A model generated the notes under the pieces. That model saw only the letters and a program-made list of their open reading frames with translations, was not told the DNA's origin and made no database searches. A stretch of 24,937 nt of DNA from a virus. Position numbers and translations under genes: made by a program. This document shows, piece after piece, positions 12,824-20,618 of this stretch. Position 1 is the first letter of the stretch; each line of letters opens with the position of its first letter. The stretch lies in the IMG/VR virus record IMGVR_UViG_3300010354_000601, positions 1 to 24,937 of that record; one strand, 5' to 3'.

Positions 12824-14722
12824 TTATTTATCTAGTTTAGCCTGGTTTTCTATCTGGTTACGCGCGTCTAGGCTGTTAGCTACGTTACCAGCTAGTACGT
12901 ACGTCTGTATAGGTTGCGGTTGCGTCCCTTGGCCTTGTAAAAAACTTAAATTAAGACCACTAGGCGCGCTAGGCGTAGACATACTACCGCCGCCACCTAT
13001 CGAGCTACCGACAGTACTAGATCCACTAGGCCCGGCTGGGCTAGTATCGCCGCCACCGTCAAAAGTAGCCTTGTTTATTTTAACCAAATTAGCTACGCCG
13101 GTAGCCGCTACGACTGCGGCGCTCGCTATTTTTTGTACCATAGTTACGTTATCCGGAGCTCCAAAGGCCGAGACTATACCGCTAGCCATATTTATAACCG
13201 CCTGGGCTTTCTGTAGCTTTTTATTACGCTCGAAAGCTCTTTTAGCGCTAGCCTTATCGCCTTTAGCCGTAGCCTCGTTTAAGCTCATTAAAATATCTAC
13301 AGCTTGCCCGGCTAATTTTAGACCGGCTTGTATAGTGTCCATTTTAGCTTGGAGCTTTTCGGCCTCGGCTTTTTTAGTTGCCTCTAGTTCGTCTTTATCG
13401 TACTTAGTGTTAATTTCCTTTATCTTATCGCGTAGGCTTTTTTGGAGGTCGGCCTCTAACTGAGCGTTACCCTCAGCTATTAAAAATTTAGCGTCATAGC
13501 TAGCTATTAAGTCTTCTAAATCTTTATCGCGCCCGGCTTTCATTATTTCGCGAGCTAGCGCGTCTTGGGCGTCTTCTTTAGCTATCCTATCCTGGTTAGC
13601 TTTATAGGCCGCGGCCCTTGCGTCCTCTTCGGCTTTCTTTTTGTCTTCGAGCTCTTTAGCTAAACGGTCGGCCTCTTTTTTTGCGGCCTCTTCATTTTGC
13701 TTAGCTATTTTAGCGTTAGCCTCCGCGTTAGCCTTGGCCTTATCGTCTGCGGCTTTTTGGTCTATAGCTTTTATACTGAGCTGTAACCCGGCGTAGTCGT
13801 TTTCCATTGTGGCCAGCGCCTCCTGGTTTTTAGCTATCGCGTCGTTTAGTTCTTTCTCTTGTTCGGCTGGGTCTATAATAAGGCTACCTATCGCGTCGTT
13901 CATTTTGGCGCGTAGATCCCACTCTTGACCGAAAGCCTTACCTATTAAATCTATTGTACCTACTAGAGCTTGTAACGGTGCCGTTATAAACTGTAAAATA
14001 CCGTCTAAAATAGTACGGTTACGTTTGGCCGTCTCTATTTGCGTCTTAGCTTGCTCTTGTTGTATTAAAAGCTGGGCCTTTCGGTCTTGTATCGCTACGC
14101 CTAAAGCCTTTACTTTCATTTCCAGTATTTCGCGCTCGCTCTTACCTTGTAACTTTAGTATATTACTCTGTTTATCTATACTCTCGTACGCGGTCTTACT
14201 AGCGTTAGCTCTGGCCTCAGCGTTAGCGGCGGCTTGCCGTTCTAGTTCGTTAATACCGGTTAGCCCTTTCTCTATGCTCGGAAATAAACTAATAAGTTTA
14301 CTAAAGTTCATAGCTATAAGCGCTACAGCTCCGGCGATTAAAAAGAAAGGGTTAGTTAATAAGGCTTTACCGAGCGCTCCAAAGCCGGAGGCCATAGAGC
14401 TAATACCGTCCTTCACGCTTTTAAAATCTACGCCTTTTATATTACCGGCTACGCTTTTTAGCGTTTGGCCAAATCCTTCGAAATCTAGGCTTAAAAGTTG
14501 CTCGCCGGCTATCCTAGCGTTATTACCTAGGCTCTCGATAGCTGGGCCAGCGTTAGCGTTAACCGCCTCTTTTACCTCTTTCATTTTGTCGCGGAGCTCT
14601 CCGGCTTTCTGCGACAGTTTTATAAATTCGGCGCTACCTCGGTCTAGGTTAGCTAGTTGGTTTTCTATACCTTTTAACTCGGTCTTTATACCTTTGAGAC
14701 CGTCTACTATTTCCTCAGCCAT
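12824..14722 (-). CDS. Tail tape measure protein
   Basis: 632 aa, short for a tape measure. The N-terminus is a coiled coil (LKGIKTELKGIENQLANLDRG... AGELRDKMKEVKEAV). A membrane-like segment lies at about 120-140, with the L-L-T-N-P-F-F motif recurrent in Bacteroidetes-phage tape measures. It is followed by a very long Ala/Lys/Glu helix (about 250-470). The C-terminus has AKRAFERNKKLQKAQAVINMASGIVSAFGAP, a second hydrophobic stretch (IASAAVVAATGVANLVKI) and a Gly/Ser/Pro-rich tail. It sets tail length and aids DNA ejection; at about 0.15 nm per helical residue the tail would be near 95 nm (inference). An open frame of 235 codons on the opposite strand is a by-product of Ala/Lys/Glu codons. 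Confidence 0.85.
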   Translation of the reverse strand: MAEEIVDGLKGIKTELKGIENQLANLDRGSAEFIKLSQKAGELRDKMKEVKEAVNANAGPAIESLGNNARIAGEQLLSLDFEGFGQTLKSVAGNIKGVDFKSVKDGISSMASGFGALGKALLTNPFFLIAGAVALIAMNFSKLISLFPSIEKGLTGINELERQAAANAEARANASKTAYESIDKQSNILKLQGKSEREILEMKVKALGVAIQDRKAQLLIQQEQAKTQIETAKRNRTILDGILQFITAPLQALVGTIDLIGKAFGQEWDLRAKMNDAIGSLIIDPAEQEKELNDAIAKNQEALATMENDYAGLQLSIKAIDQKAADDKAKANAEANAKIAKQNEEAAKKEADRLAKELEDKKKAEEDARAAAYKANQDRIAKEDAQDALAREIMKAGRDKDLEDLIASYDAKFLIAEGNAQLEADLQKSLRDKIKEINTKYDKDELEATKKAEAEKLQAKMDTIQAGLKLAGQAVDILMSLNEATAKGDKASAKRAFERNKKLQKAQAVINMASGIVSAFGAPDNVTMVQKIASAAVVAATGVANLVKINKATFDGGGDTSPAGPSGSSTVGSSIGGGGSMSTPSAPSGLNLSFLQGQGTQPQPIQTYVLAGNVANSLDARNQIENQAKLDK

Positions 14723-14922
14723 AAATAAATAAATAATAAGGGTAAGCCTATTAGTATAGTAGTTAAAAGCGCGTTAATTAGTATAATCGACCGGCGTTTT
14801 AATTTTGGTTTATACTTACCGGTGGCCATTTCATAAACTACGCCGGTACCCTTGGCTCCGGATCGTAATAAAAATAAACTATCTTTAATTACCTCCGCGT
14901 TAAAATAGTAATCGTTTAGCAT
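14707..14922 (-). CDS. Small single-TM protein between tail genes
   Basis: 71 aa, unrecognised. A soluble N-terminal part (DYYFNAEVIKDSLFLLRSGAKGTGVVYEMATGKYKPKLKRR) is followed by one strong membrane segment (SIILINALLTTILIGLPLLFIYLWL, about 45-69) and R-K at the end. It overlaps the tape measure gene by 16 nt. Small membrane-anchored proteins next to tape measure genes may help tail or ejection complexes meet the membrane, but no function is assigned. Confidence 0.6.
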   Translation of the reverse strand: MLNDYYFNAEVIKDSLFLLRSGAKGTGVVYEMATGKYKPKLKRRSIILINALLTTILIGLPLLFIYLWLRK

Positions 14923-14925
14923 ACT

Positions 14926-17900
14926 TTAAATTTTTGTTTGTGTTAGTGTTATACTTACGCTACCGGCCCAGTCGTTACTAGGGTAAGTTAAACCGCTAAC
15001 GCTCTGTATATATACTACTATGGTAGTAGGTGTTACGCCACTATCTAAACCTACTAGCCAGGTACCAGCGGTAGCGCTCTCGGTTAGCACGTTATCCGGG
15101 TCGGTAAAACTTATTACACTACCGGTGTTATCTGTCTGTATTGCGGCCGTACCGACGTGGGTAAAGGTGTCGCCAATAGTACCGGCTACAGCTTGTACTA
15201 AACTTATTTTAATATCTAAGGTATATAGGCTATTACTGTCTAGTTTTATTTCCGATATATATAATTTATCTAGCGCGGCGTTATAGTTACCGCTTATACG
15301 CTCCACTATTACACCCCATACCGCGCTATTAGTTGTACCGTCTTTACTATTTCCGTAATATAGTCCGTCGTTAGTTACCGTAGTATTAGTACCGTATACG
15401 GCGCTGTCTTTTACGCCGTCTTTTACGATTAAATCGCTACCTACTACTACCGTATTTTTATTATCGCCTAATAGGCTTATATTATCGCCGCTGGCTACTA
15501 CGTTTTTAGTGGTATTAGTTTCGTCTTTTACGTAAACGGTACCACTACTTAAAGCTACGTTATTAGGTCTTACTCCACTTACAGCGCTAGGGTCTTTAAC
15601 CGCATCGCCACCTATACCGCCGGGGTTTACGTTTGGTTTAGTCGTAGGTTTACTAGTTTTTCTACAGTCTACGCCGTTCCAAAAGTAGCCTATTTTTTCG
15701 CAACACCCTTGCGTACCTGGTACGCTATTACCGTCGCCGTCTGCCCATAGTACTAAACCTTGTACCGTAACGGCTGTAGGTATTAGCCTACAAAGGTCGG
15801 GTAAATCTACGCTAGATAACTTACGTATAAGTTTTACGCGGCAAGGTTGCGAGCCTCCCAGTACGTAATCGGTTACCTCTAGTATACGCCAATAGGTATT
15901 AAATAAAAATATAGAGGTATTAAATTCGAGGTTAAAAATTTCCTTTACGCCTAACATAAAACTAGCCTCTAGTATTTTACTCTCTGGGCTGTATATTTCG
16001 GATAAATAAGCGTTATAATATCGGTTATATAAAGTATCTACCGGTGTGGAGTTGATAGGGTGTAAAGGTATTTCCTGGCCAAAGTTTAAATCTAAGCTAC
16101 TTAGCTCTGGTATATTGTGCGAGTAATTACCCATTAACGCGGCCGCTGGTATACTCGCTATACTTATATTTTCTTGAAAGTATAGCCACCTTGGGCCCGG
16201 AGCTTTATAGTTAAAACTTGCGTCTACAAATTTAGGTATACTCCGCGTATCGCTAGGGTAAGCGTTTAGTAGTGTATTATTAGGCGTAGGTTTCGCTTTT
16301 AACTCTACTTTCGTTTCACCTACGGTAAAATCGCTAGAGCTATCGAATAAATCAAGCCTACCAAAAGTACGGTAAGCGCCATTTTTATAAACCTCGTTTA
16401 GATAGTCGTTAGCATCGCTATAAGTAAAATACTGTCGTTTTGTTTGGTAGTCGGTAGTCGGTGCTATAACTATATCGCTGTCTATATTTATTAAGTCTGT
16501 CCAGTCGTCTATATTTCCGCTATCTAAATACTCTACCATAGATACCAGATTAACTATGTTAGGGTTATTTTTGTCTGGCACAAAAACGCCGTTATGCGCT
16601 TTTAAGACGTCGTTAATTAAATCGGTTAGTAAATACTCCGGCGCCATTTTTTCCCACCTAATAAAATAAGGCGCTGAGGTAGTAACTATATCGTTCATAA
16701 AAAACGCCGTGTTAAAACCTAAATTACTAGCCTGGTTAGTAATATATACCGTCTTACCAGCCGCGGCTACGTCAAAATTAGCCACTAGTAAAACCTCTAC
16801 GGTATCGCCTGCGTAAAATTGCCAGGCCGCGTTAGGTGTACCGGCACAAAAAGCGCTAGTAGTACCGGTAATATCATTAGGCGTGCTAGGATCGTATAAC
16901 GTATTAAATATAGTAGCTCCGGTAGTCTGGTCTATAGTTGTAAAATCTATAAAACTGTTATCCCAGGTAGCGCTAAGCATATAAGTAGTAGCGCCGCTAG
17001 TTACTTTAAAATAAACTCGTAAACCGCCGCCTATTATACCGTCCGCTTGTACTCTAAAATCTGCGGCTATTTTAGCCAAAGTATTAAAGGTAAAAGTATA
17101 AATACGCCCGGTAGCATCTAGGCCGCTTTCCTCGTCTAGTTGCGCGGTAAAATTAGGTAATACCGCCGAGTATCGCGTAACGCCGTTTATAGTAATCGGT
17201 ACCCAGCTCGTAATAGCGTGGGTAGTAAAAATACCCAGGCTAAAGACCGCGTTAAAATCTGGGTTATATAGTTCGTCGTATATATAACCGTCTTTAGTAA
17301 ATTCGTTAGCGTAAGGTATATAAACTTGTTGTAAATGTTTATCTATTAGAGTACTTAAAACTATTTTTTTACCTTGCTGTAAAAGCTGGTTATTTATTAA
17401 ATCTATTAAAAACTTAATACTAAAACACGGCGTTAAATTAAATTCGCCTATAGGGTTATTATCTACTAATTTTATACCGGTGTGGGCTAGTTTAAAACCT
17501 TTATCTATTACCGCAAATTTTAGGCGCTGGTCTGAAAAGTCGTAGGTATATATATTCCCCTCGTTAATTACTGTATAGTCTATAGTCGGTACTGTATTAG
17601 GTATACTTTCTACCGGTATTAGTACCTCGCTTAAATACTTATCTTTTAACGTAGCTAGTACGTCGGCGGTTTCACCAAAAAAAACTATATTATAGTCGGC
17701 TACCTGGTTATTAGTTACTATTGCGCTCTTAAATTGTACGTAACCGGTTATAATCGGTATAGTATCTACGCTTAGCGTCGCGGTAAACTTGCGTCGTATA
17801 TTTTGGTTACCGGTATTTATATACGTTAGTTCGTGTTGGTACCCAAATATCCGGCTATTAGTTTTATTTGCTGGTATTCTAAACTCCCTAGTAAAATTAC

Positions 17901-18021
17901 TAGATCCGGTTAGCTCTTTAAGGTCGTTAAATTTATAATTAAGGCTAATAGTGTCGCCTGGGTATAAATCTAGTACCTCAGCGTTACCGCCCTGGTCGTA
18001 AACAGTTAATAGTACACTCAT
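14926..18021 (-). CDS. Large tail/baseplate-type protein with C-terminal beta-helix-like region
   Basis: 1031 aa. The N-terminal about 130 residues (LYPGDTISLNYKFNDLKELTGSSNFTREFRIPANKTNSRIFGYQHEL... RKFTATLSVDTIPIITGYVQFKSAIV) follow a pattern recurring in Bacteroidetes siphovirus tail proteins. A long beta-rich middle follows. Around residues 771-785 is a Cys cluster, C-C-E-K-I-G-Y-F-W-N-G-V-D-C, also characteristic of that family, then a Thr/Pro/Gly linker. A region of about 100 residues has short repeats (NVVASGDNISLLGDN, NTVVVGSDLIVKDG, SAVYGTNTTVTNDG) that look like a trimeric beta-helix, and a final beta domain ends the protein. Probably a distal tail/baseplate hub or adhesion protein; exact role unproven. 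Confidence 0.7.
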   Translation of the reverse strand: MSVLLTVYDQGGNAEVLDLYPGDTISLNYKFNDLKELTGSSNFTREFRIPANKTNSRIFGYQHELTYINTGNQNIRRKFTATLSVDTIPIITGYVQFKSAIVTNNQVADYNIVFFGETADVLATLKDKYLSEVLIPVESIPNTVPTIDYTVINEGNIYTYDFSDQRLKFAVIDKGFKLAHTGIKLVDNNPIGEFNLTPCFSIKFLIDLINNQLLQQGKKIVLSTLIDKHLQQVYIPYANEFTKDGYIYDELYNPDFNAVFSLGIFTTHAITSWVPITINGVTRYSAVLPNFTAQLDEESGLDATGRIYTFTFNTLAKIAADFRVQADGIIGGGLRVYFKVTSGATTYMLSATWDNSFIDFTTIDQTTGATIFNTLYDPSTPNDITGTTSAFCAGTPNAAWQFYAGDTVEVLLVANFDVAAAGKTVYITNQASNLGFNTAFFMNDIVTTSAPYFIRWEKMAPEYLLTDLINDVLKAHNGVFVPDKNNPNIVNLVSMVEYLDSGNIDDWTDLINIDSDIVIAPTTDYQTKRQYFTYSDANDYLNEVYKNGAYRTFGRLDLFDSSSDFTVGETKVELKAKPTPNNTLLNAYPSDTRSIPKFVDASFNYKAPGPRWLYFQENISIASIPAAALMGNYSHNIPELSSLDLNFGQEIPLHPINSTPVDTLYNRYYNAYLSEIYSPESKILEASFMLGVKEIFNLEFNTSIFLFNTYWRILEVTDYVLGGSQPCRVKLIRKLSSVDLPDLCRLIPTAVTVQGLVLWADGDGNSVPGTQGCCEKIGYFWNGVDCRKTSKPTTKPNVNPGGIGGDAVKDPSAVSGVRPNNVALSSGTVYVKDETNTTKNVVASGDNISLLGDNKNTVVVGSDLIVKDGVKDSAVYGTNTTVTNDGLYYGNSKDGTTNSAVWGVIVERISGNYNAALDKLYISEIKLDSNSLYTLDIKISLVQAVAGTIGDTFTHVGTAAIQTDNTGSVISFTDPDNVLTESATAGTWLVGLDSGVTPTTIVVYIQSVSGLTYPSNDWAGSVSITLTQTKI

Positions 18022-18028
18022 ATATTTT

Positions 18029-19816
18029 TTAATCTGGGCACGTGTCCGTACCTACGGTTATAGTTATAGTTCCGCTCCACGTTGCGCCGCCTAAAAAATT
18101 AGGCAATTTAACGCGCATATAATTAGAGCCGCTAGTAGTGTGAGTACCCCAAATACCAGAGGCTAAAAACGTCAGCGTGTTACCGTCAAAGTAAACCCGG
18201 TTAGCTGTATCGTCGCCTCGCTGTATATAACCGTCGTAATTACTCGCTGGCATTGTGCTATCCAAAGTTACACTAACGTAATAAAAAGTACCAGGTACTA
18301 ACGTCTGACCTAAACTATTGGTTATACTAAATACTATATATCTAGACCTACCAGCCGCTACCGCGGTTATTAAAGCGTTACCGCCTAAAGTAGATAAAGT
18401 TAAACCAGTACTACCGCCCATACTAGTAAATATATCGTAATACTCGCAAGGTACCGGAGGCGGCGGTAATATAGCGTAATCTATAGCCTCGTAAACTTGG
18501 CCGTATCTTAGGGTTAATTTAAGGCTATACTTTTTAGTATTACGCTCGCGACGTTCTAAATAAGTTTTATTTTCAATTACGACAGTCTTAAAACCAGTTT
18601 CTTCTAGCTTATATATATGCTCAGCGATTAGTAAACTTTTAAGGTAGTTAAATTCGGTTTCTGTCAGCCAGTCGCTAGTAATATCTAAATAAGTATTTAT
18701 ATTAGGCGCTCTATTAACTACATTACGTAGGTCTCGAATATCTGGCCCAAATAAACCGGCGTCTGTCTCGCTTATACCGGCTCCTACCGTACCATAGTTA
18801 CCGAAAGGTTTAGTATATTGTTTACGCTCTACCTCATAGGTACGCTCGTTACGCTGTGGAAAGTTAAAATACTCAAAGCCTCCATTTTCACCGATCCAGG
18901 CTAAGCGTACGTTATCGTAACGTACCTCGGGGCATTCTATAACTACTAAGTATTTTTTACTTACCGGCGTCTCTGTAATACTGTCTATTAACTGTATCGA
19001 ATAAAAACGAGTATCGTAATTTAAACCTATAAAATTACCTACGTTTTTAGGGTAGGCGTGTATATAGGCTAGCTCTCTAGGTAAAGGGTTTATTTGCGAG
19101 GTATCTACCGTATTTACGATAGCGCCGGTATAATCGTAAAAAATATATTTAACGTAATACTTGTTAGTATTATTTATAGGTATATACGTCGCATCGTCGT
19201 TATTAAAAACTAGTACGCCCTGGTCGTTATTAGTACAAGGTAAATAAATATAACCAGTACTTAAATTAGCCGGTAATAAGTGGCGTACGCGGTCGTAAAA
19301 TGTATTAGCGTCTACGTCTGTATACGCGGTACTAAAGCCGTCTACTCTATTTATACCAGGTAATAAATTACCTCTTTTACCGTGTAGTACGTTTTGGCTT
19401 TCCGTTACAGCGCCATAGCCTAAAGGATCTTCGGTAAATACTCCGCTTACATCGTAACCCTCATATACTCTAATTTCGGCCCTAAAGTTTAAATAGCCGT
19501 CGGCGGTTAGGTATTCTTGGCCGTGAAAAAATATAAACGGATATATAGCGTTAATATCGTGGACGGTTACCACTCTTTTAAACTCTTCGTAAATAGTTTT
19601 AGGGTTAAATATACCGTATCCGTAAGGGTTAGGCTGTATATATAATTTAATAGTACTACTACCGTCGTAAAAATCAAAAAGTTCTATTTCAAAAATATAC
19701 CTAAAATTAGGCTCGTTTATATTAGTACTGTTAGCCACTATTACGTTATCTATACTACCAGCGTGTATATAGAGAAAAGTTTGAGAGCCTTTTTTTACAT
19801 TTAAAGTTATAGCCAT
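18029..19816 (-). CDS. Tail protein, probably distal tail/baseplate
   Basis: 595 aa, beta-rich with no catalytic motif visible. The N-terminal part (NVKKGSQTFLYIHAGSIDNVI... NFRYIFEIELFD... YGYGIFNPKTIYEEFKRVVTVHD) and the central region (VRLAWIGENGGFEYFNFPQRNERTYEVERKQYTKPFGNY, ITSDWLTETEFNYLKSLL) recall a tail protein common in Bacteroidetes siphoviruses. The last 130 residues, starting at CEYYDIFTSMGG, look like a separate jelly-roll or carbohydrate-binding-type module (SNYMRVKLPNFLGGATWSGTITITVG). Its stop is 7 nt before the start of the 1031-aa tail protein, and it overlaps the gp10-like gene by one base. Confidence 0.65.
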   Translation of the reverse strand: MAITLNVKKGSQTFLYIHAGSIDNVIVANSTNINEPNFRYIFEIELFDFYDGSSTIKLYIQPNPYGYGIFNPKTIYEEFKRVVTVHDINAIYPFIFFHGQEYLTADGYLNFRAEIRVYEGYDVSGVFTEDPLGYGAVTESQNVLHGKRGNLLPGINRVDGFSTAYTDVDANTFYDRVRHLLPANLSTGYIYLPCTNNDQGVLVFNNDDATYIPINNTNKYYVKYIFYDYTGAIVNTVDTSQINPLPRELAYIHAYPKNVGNFIGLNYDTRFYSIQLIDSITETPVSKKYLVVIECPEVRYDNVRLAWIGENGGFEYFNFPQRNERTYEVERKQYTKPFGNYGTVGAGISETDAGLFGPDIRDLRNVVNRAPNINTYLDITSDWLTETEFNYLKSLLIAEHIYKLEETGFKTVVIENKTYLERRERNTKKYSLKLTLRYGQVYEAIDYAILPPPPVPCEYYDIFTSMGGSTGLTLSTLGGNALITAVAAGRSRYIVFSITNSLGQTLVPGTFYYVSVTLDSTMPASNYDGYIQRGDDTANRVYFDGNTLTFLASGIWGTHTTSGSNYMRVKLPNFLGGATWSGTITITVGTDTCPD

Positions 19817-20418
19817 TATTTTCGTTTTACTAGTCTAAAGGTTTTTAATAGTTCTATGTTAATATCCTCGCTGGCTGTCTTCACTATTTCGGGGCCGTAC
19901 TTTTCTAACATTTCGAGGTAAGCATTTTCGAAATAGTGTAAGCCTACGCGGCCGCGTTTCTCTATAGCCTTAGCTATCGCGTACGCTATACTTTTACGCC
20001 TAGCGTCTGTTACTTTAGTAAATCGACCGGTACCAGCCTCGCGTAGTTTTACGTTTTTAGTTATTAACCATTTTTCTATAGCGCTACTAGGCGGCATAGA
20101 GGCCCTGGGTAATTTATTAGGCGTCGGCATAAAATTAGGGTCGTTGGTCGGCGCCTCGCTTTTACCCATCTGTCCGTACTCGATAACGTGCGCGTATTTT
20201 TTCGCCGGGCCTACAGCGTAAAAACTTAAACTTAAATCGCTATTAACTCTACCGCGTAAACTACTTTTAAGCTGTCCGCTGGCTACGAAATTTTTACGTA
20301 TAGACGTACTAACTTTAAACCGGCTTACGCTCTGGGTCGCGCCTATATTTTGCTGAGCCTTTAAAACGGTCTCGCTTACGAAAGTATCGAGTAATTTACG
20401 TAGCTCTTTATAGTCCAT
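19816..20418 (-). CDS. HK97 gp10-like neck/tail completion protein
   Basis: 200 aa. Features of the HK97-gp10 group are visible: an N-terminal helix (YKELRKLLDTFVSETVLKAQQN), F-V-A-S-G-Q-L-K-S-S-L, a strand pair with FYAVGPAKKYAHVIEYGQMG, and a Pro-containing loop leading to P-P-S-S-A-I-E-K-W-L. These proteins join the head connector to the tail tube or complete the tail top. The C-terminal half is basic and helical (ARRKSIAYAIAKAIEKRGR). It overlaps the following tail gene by one base and the preceding 69-aa gene by 11 nt. Its position among tail genes, far from the portal, is unusual but matches the generally scrambled order here. Confidence 0.7.
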   Translation of the reverse strand: MDYKELRKLLDTFVSETVLKAQQNIGATQSVSRFKVSTSIRKNFVASGQLKSSLRGRVNSDLSLSFYAVGPAKKYAHVIEYGQMGKSEAPTNDPNFMPTPNKLPRASMPPSSAIEKWLITKNVKLREAGTGRFTKVTDARRKSIAYAIAKAIEKRGRVGLHYFENAYLEMLEKYGPEIVKTASEDINIELLKTFRLVKRK

Positions 20419-20617
20419 TACAAAAAATAGTAAAAGCTGTCGAGGGGTCGGCCGCTAATAGCTCAGCGAATAATTTAACGCCTTTAATTTCGAGCGATTG
20501 CCTAAATACTATATAGTCGTCGCTATAGTCCCAGCCGAAAACGACAGTACTACCGTCTAATTTATATACGTATAATCTTAAACCATTATCTACCTCTATT
20601 ACCTCGTACGTTATCAT
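20408..20617 (-). CDS. Hypothetical protein, 69 aa
   Basis: Not recognised. A small beta-then-helix protein: ITYEVIEVDNGLRLYVYKLDGSTVVFGWDYS reads as a beta hairpin and VKLFAELLAADPSTAFTIF as a helix plus strand. It is linked at both ends to tail genes, starting one base after the fibre gene stops and ending 11 nt inside the gp10-like gene, so it is probably translated. A role in tail or neck assembly is possible from context only. Confidence 0.5.
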   Translation of the reverse strand: MITYEVIEVDNGLRLYVYKLDGSTVVFGWDYSDDYIVFRQSLEIKGVKLFAELLAADPSTAFTIFCNGL

Positions 20618-20618
20618 A

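Noticed and set aside
13071-13463. 130-codon plus-strand open frame
   Set aside because: Also antisense to the tape measure coding region, with the same compositional cause.
14025-14732. 235-codon plus-strand open frame opposite the tape measure gene
   Set aside because: It is antisense to an Ala/Lys/Glu-rich coiled-coil gene whose codons rarely create stops on the other strand. The translation is Ser/Ala/Leu-rich low-complexity sequence with no domain character.
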